Assembly: GCA_016206515.1 (NCBI GenBank)
Contig: JACQRN010000175.1
Location: 1 to 7,455 of the forward strand
Length of the DNA: 7,455 nt
Direction of reading: 5' to 3'
Origin: Planctomycetota bacterium
GTDB taxonomy: Bacteria > Planctomycetota > SBBH01 > JACQRN01
Within the stretch, counting starts at the first letter, position 1. Every line of letters begins with the position of its first letter. The notes beneath the pieces are model-generated. The model was not told where the DNA came from. It was given only the letters and a program-made list of their open reading frames with translations, and ran no database searches. This document shows positions 4,710 to 7,455 of this stretch, one piece after another. The position numbers and the translations under genes are program-made.

Positions 4710-6830
4710 ATGAAGCGTGCTCGATCCGGAATCCGAAGAGGTCCTGTCGCGGTCGTCCTTGCGTTCGTGTCCTCCCTGCCTCTCGCCCGTGCGCAGGAAC
4801 CTGCGGCCGAAGGGCCGGAGGTCGTCGTCACGGCGACCCGCTACGCCACGGATCCTCTGCGCGTCCCGTACCTGGTGCACGTCCTGGACGAGGACGACCT
4901 GCGCCGCCGCCGGATCCCGCGCTCGCTCCCCGATGCGTTCCGGTACGTCCCGGGGGTGAACGTCCAGAAGACCTCCCAGGGGCAGGGGTCGCCGTACTTG
5001 CGGGGGCTCACCGGGTACCACACGCTGTTCCTGATCGACGGGATCCGCCTGAACAACGCGACGTTCCGCTCGGGGCCGAACCAGTACTGGAACACGGTCG
5101 ATCCGCTTTCGGTCGCGCGCCTGGAGGTGGTCAAGGGCCCCTCCTCGGTCCTGTACGGGAGCGACGCGGTGGGGGGGACCGTCAACGGCCTGACGCTCGA
5201 CCCGTGGGGGACGGGGACGAACTGGCGCTCGTACGCGCGCCTTGCATCGGCCGAGGACTCCGAGGTCTGGCGCCAGGAGGTGTCGCTCGTCCGCGAGGGG
5301 GTGGGGTTCGTCGGCGGGATTTCGCGCAAGTTCTTCGACGACTACGACGGCGGGAAGCACACCGGCGAGGTGGATAACGCCGGCTACGACGAGGGGGACC
5401 TCGACGGGAAGGTGTCGTGGTTCGCCTCCCCGGACCGGGAGATCGTCGTCGCCTACCAGAGAGTCGGTCAGAACGATGCGCCCCGCACCCACGCGACGAA
5501 CCGCTCGAAGTCGTTCGAGGGGACCGCGCCGGGGACGGACATCCAGAGGATCCTCGATCAGGGACGCGAGCTGGCGTACGCGCAGGTGCGGATGAGGAAT
5601 CTCGATTCGCCGCTCGCCGACGAGGCGACCCTCGGGGTCTCGTTCCACGATCAGACGGAGGATCAGAAGCGGATCCGGTCGAACCTGCGCACCGAGTGGC
5701 GCGGGTATTCGGACACGGTCCTCGGGCTCCAGGCGCAGATGGGAAAGGACTCCCCGCTGGGGCGCCTCGTCTACGGCATCGAGGCGTACCACGACGACGT
5801 CGACTCCTATGGTGTCGACTACAACGCCGACGGCTCGATCCGCGCGCACCTGATCCAGGGGCAGGTCGCCGACGAGGCGGCGTACGACCTGTGGGGCGCC
5901 TACCTCCAGGACGAGATCTCCACGGAGGATGATCGTTGGACGCTGATCTCCGGCGTGCGGTACACGCAGGCGCGCGCCCGGGCGGGCGACACCGACATCG
6001 GCGGCGTCGCCATGCGCCTCGCGGACCGCTGGGAGAACGTCTCCGGGTCCCTGCGCGCGCGCCGCACGCTCCCGTGGGAGGGGGCGCACCTGTACGGAGG
6101 GGTGTCGCAGGGGTTCCGCGCGCCGAACCTGTCCGACCTGACGCGCCTGGATGTCGCCCGCAGCGGCGAGGTCGAGATCCCCTCGCCAGGGCTCGATCCG
6201 GAGGCGTTCCTCCAGTACGAGATCGGCGCGAAGCGGGACGGCGGGTGCTGGTCCGGCGAGATCGCCTTCTACTACACGGACATCCACAACTACATCGACC
6301 GGGTCGCGACCGGGCAGGTTAACTCCCTCGCCATCCGCGAGGTAAGGAAGGAGAACACCGGCGACGGCCGGATCGAGGGGATCGAAGCCGGCGGGGAGTA
6401 CCGCTTCAACGGCGTCTGGTCCCTGCGCGCCAGCGGCGCGTGGCAGGAGGGGGATGTCGAGACGTTCGTCACCTCCTCGCCGGATTCCAAGGACCGGCGC
6501 CCCTTTAGCCAGATCCCGCCCGCGTCCGGGACCCTGGCCGTCCGCTGGACGGACCCGGGGGAGTCCACACTCTGGGTCGAGGGGAGCGGGACCTTCTCCA
6601 ACCGCCAGAGGCGGCTGTCCCCCGCCGATCTCCTGAACACCGAGAGGATCCCCCCGCGTGGGACCCCCGGGTACGCGGTCTGGACCGTCCGGTGCGGGCG
6701 GGAACTCGCTTCATGGTGTACGCTCACCGCGGCTGTGGAGAACCTAACGAACGAGGACTACCGGACGCACGGCTCCGGCTCGAACGAGCCCGGGACGAAC
6801 GCCGTGATCGCCTTGGAGGCGAGGTATTGA
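4710..6830 (+). CDS. TonB-dependent outer-membrane receptor
   Basis: A 706-residue ligand-gated outer-membrane transporter powered by TonB. With start ATG 4710 the N-terminus is a clean signal peptide: basic KRARSGIRRG, hydrophobic core (12-25), cleavage after ARA (about 28). A TonB box-like EVVVTATR follows at 37-44. The plug (about 45-165) carries PDAFRYVPGVNVQK, GSPYLRG, LFLIDGIRLNN, RSGPNQYWNTVDPLSV and VVKGPSSVLYGSDAVGGTVN, all typical of the family. The rest is a beta-barrel ending in an aromatic residue (EARY), with ENLTNEDYRTHGSGSNEPG close to the end. Starts at GTG 4641 or ATG 4656 are in frame but would put 18-23 extra residues before the signal peptide. No start has a strong ribosome site. 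The substrate is not evident; siderophore, heme, cobalamin or sugar uptake are all possible. The downstream TonB gene overlaps it by one base. Confidence 0.93.
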   Translation: MKRARSGIRRGPVAVVLAFVSSLPLARAQEPAAEGPEVVVTATRYATDPLRVPYLVHVLDEDDLRRRRIPRSLPDAFRYVPGVNVQKTSQGQGSPYLRGLTGYHTLFLIDGIRLNNATFRSGPNQYWNTVDPLSVARLEVVKGPSSVLYGSDAVGGTVNGLTLDPWGTGTNWRSYARLASAEDSEVWRQEVSLVREGVGFVGGISRKFFDDYDGGKHTGEVDNAGYDEGDLDGKVSWFASPDREIVVAYQRVGQNDAPRTHATNRSKSFEGTAPGTDIQRILDQGRELAYAQVRMRNLDSPLADEATLGVSFHDQTEDQKRIRSNLRTEWRGYSDTVLGLQAQMGKDSPLGRLVYGIEAYHDDVDSYGVDYNADGSIRAHLIQGQVADEAAYDLWGAYLQDEISTEDDRWTLISGVRYTQARARAGDTDIGGVAMRLADRWENVSGSLRARRTLPWEGAHLYGGVSQGFRAPNLSDLTRLDVARSGEVEIPSPGLDPEAFLQYEIGAKRDGGCWSGEIAFYYTDIHNYIDRVATGQVNSLAIREVRKENTGDGRIEGIEAGGEYRFNGVWSLRASGAWQEGDVETFVTSSPDSKDRRPFSQIPPASGTLAVRWTDPGESTLWVEGSGTFSNRQRRLSPADLLNTERIPPRGTPGYAVWTVRCGRELASWCTLTAAVENLTNEDYRTHGSGSNEPGTNAVIALEARY
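6815..6824 (+). promoter_or_regulatory. Ribosome-binding site of the tonB gene, inside the receptor gene
   Basis: GGAGGCGAGG offers two purine-rich cores; the nearer GAGG (6821-6824) is five bases from ATG 6830. It supports that start and the one-base stop/start overlap (TGATG). Confidence 0.6.
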
Positions 6831-7455
6831 TGGCGCGAAGCGTCCAGCGCGAAGCGTCCAGCGCAGCGGGTTTCTGGCGGACGGGCGGCCCGGGTCTTTC
6901 GTTCTCCCTCTCGGCGGGGCTGCACGGGGCGTGGATCGGGGCGATGCTCGGCTTCGCGGGGTTCGGCTCAAGCGTCGAGATCGTCGTCGCCTCCGGCGAG
7001 GAGGGGGTGCCGATGGTCGTGACACTCTCTCCCTCCGAGGTCGCCCCGTTCGAGGTGTCCGAGGACGCGCCACCGGATGTCGAGGAGCCTTTCCGTGAGG
7101 ACCTGCCGGAACTCCCCGACCTCCCCCCCGAATCCGTTCCGATCGATTTCCCGGTGATCTCGCAGGTCGCGCCGGTCGAGGTGCTCCCTGTCGAGACGCG
7201 GCCGCGCTCGTGCGTCAGGCAGAGGCCGCCCGCGATCGCCCCGATGCCTCCCGTCCTCGTGGGCACCTCCGGCGAAAGGACCCCCGAGGTGCTCGGGCTC
7301 GACCGGCCGGCCTACCCTGCGCTGGCGATCCGCCGCGGGTACGAGGGGGCGGTCCTGTTGCGGATCGAGGTTCTCGCCGACGGCGCGGTGGGACGTGTCG
7401 AGGTGGCGCGCACGTCGGGGTTCGCGGTCCTCGACCGCGCGGCCCTGGAGAAGGC
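6830..7455 (+). CDS. tonB: TonB energy transducer, partial at right edge
   Basis: The first 208 codons of a TonB family protein, which links the inner-membrane proton motive force (through ExbB/ExbD) to outer-membrane receptors. A short basic N-terminus leads to one membrane segment (about 22-45) containing S28-AGL-H32, matching the Ser/His (SxxxH) motif in the E. coli TonB anchor. Then comes a proline-rich periplasmic linker (about 57-130) dominated by acidic residues (E/D-P pairs) without the usual Lys-Pro repeats. The C-terminal TonB domain begins near 155 with RPAYPALAIRRGYEGAVLLR and continues through RVEVARTSGFAVLDRAALEKA at the edge. The YP at 162-163 is the usual domain start. The ATG overlaps the receptor stop (TGATG), implying translational coupling and a dedicated TonB. 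A 14-bp tandem duplication lies within the first 12 codons. About 15-40 codons are probably missing at the 3' end. Confidence 0.88.
   Translation, partial: MARSVQREASSAAGFWRTGGPGLSFSLSAGLHGAWIGAMLGFAGFGSSVEIVVASGEEGVPMVVTLSPSEVAPFEVSEDAPPDVEEPFREDLPELPDLPPESVPIDFPVISQVAPVEVLPVETRPRSCVRQRPPAIAPMPPVLVGTSGERTPEVLGLDRPAYPALAIRRGYEGAVLLRIEVLADGAVGRVEVARTSGFAVLDRAALEK
6833..6864 (+). repeat. 14-bp tandem repeat, 2.3 copies, at the start of tonB
   Basis: GCGCGAAGCGTCCA occurs twice in succession (6833-6846, 6847-6860) followed by GCGC. The unit is not a multiple of three, so losing or gaining one would shift the frame between the start codon and the rest of tonB. Confidence 0.7.

Noticed and set aside
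3383..4831. 482-codon minus-strand open frame opposite the purM-like gene
   Set aside because: Arg/Pro/Gly-rich shadow frame without motifs, spanning two clear plus-strand genes.
4668..6287. 539-codon minus-strand open frame opposite the receptor
   Set aside because: Antisense shadow of the TonB-dependent receptor; no recognised domain.
6724..7266. 180-codon minus-strand open frame opposite tonB
   Set aside because: Ser/Thr/Gly-rich shadow; the plus strand encodes a clear TonB with membrane anchor and C-terminal domain.
1..7455. CRISPR array
   Set aside because: No regularly spaced repeat series was seen; the only repeats are the two IS-end motifs and the short tandem repeat in tonB.

Overview
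The window is GC-rich and comes from a bacterium. A TonB-dependent outer-membrane receptor followed directly by a TonB gene points to a diderm (Gram-negative) organism; the sequence does not fix the phylum. The layout mixes an accessory segment on the left with what looks like ordinary chromosome on the right.

Left part (1 to about 2131). The window opens inside an IS1182-like insertion sequence read on the minus strand. Its transposase runs off the left edge and appears to have lost an internal block that normally carries the first catalytic Asp. The element's outer end lies near 640, and a 16-bp motif is repeated inside it. Just outside, on the plus strand, is a complete AAA+ ATPase of the AAA_14/DUF4143 type (687-1934). 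About 200 bp without a recognisable gene follow, holding two overlapping hairpins and a possible minus-strand terminator. This stretch ends abruptly at the first 38 nt of a tRNA-Lys(CUU) gene (2132-2169, minus strand), which stops at the 3' side of the anticodon loop. That junction looks like an integration or recombination scar.

Middle part (2170-3440). A second, different AAA_14/DUF4143 ATPase lies on the minus strand (2206-3318), so the two ATPases converge on the tRNA scar. Both keep Walker A, Walker B and a C-terminal D...ExK motif. An AT-rich strip (about 3319-3385) separates the second ATPase from the next gene. It carries back-to-back promoter-like elements and a perfect ATACTAGTAT palindrome; the minus-strand promoter is placed so that it would give a leaderless mRNA.

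Right part (3440-7455). A PurM-like AIR synthase of a distinct subfamily is followed by a TonB-dependent receptor with a signal peptide, TonB box, plug and barrel. A TonB homologue overlaps the receptor's stop codon by one base and runs off the right edge. The receptor and TonB probably form an outer-membrane uptake operon with its own energiser; the substrate cannot be told from the sequence. Nothing links the purM-like gene to them functionally. The most unusual points are the two convergent ATPases around a broken tRNA gene, the deleted transposase with its internal repeat, and the bidirectional AT-rich control region.
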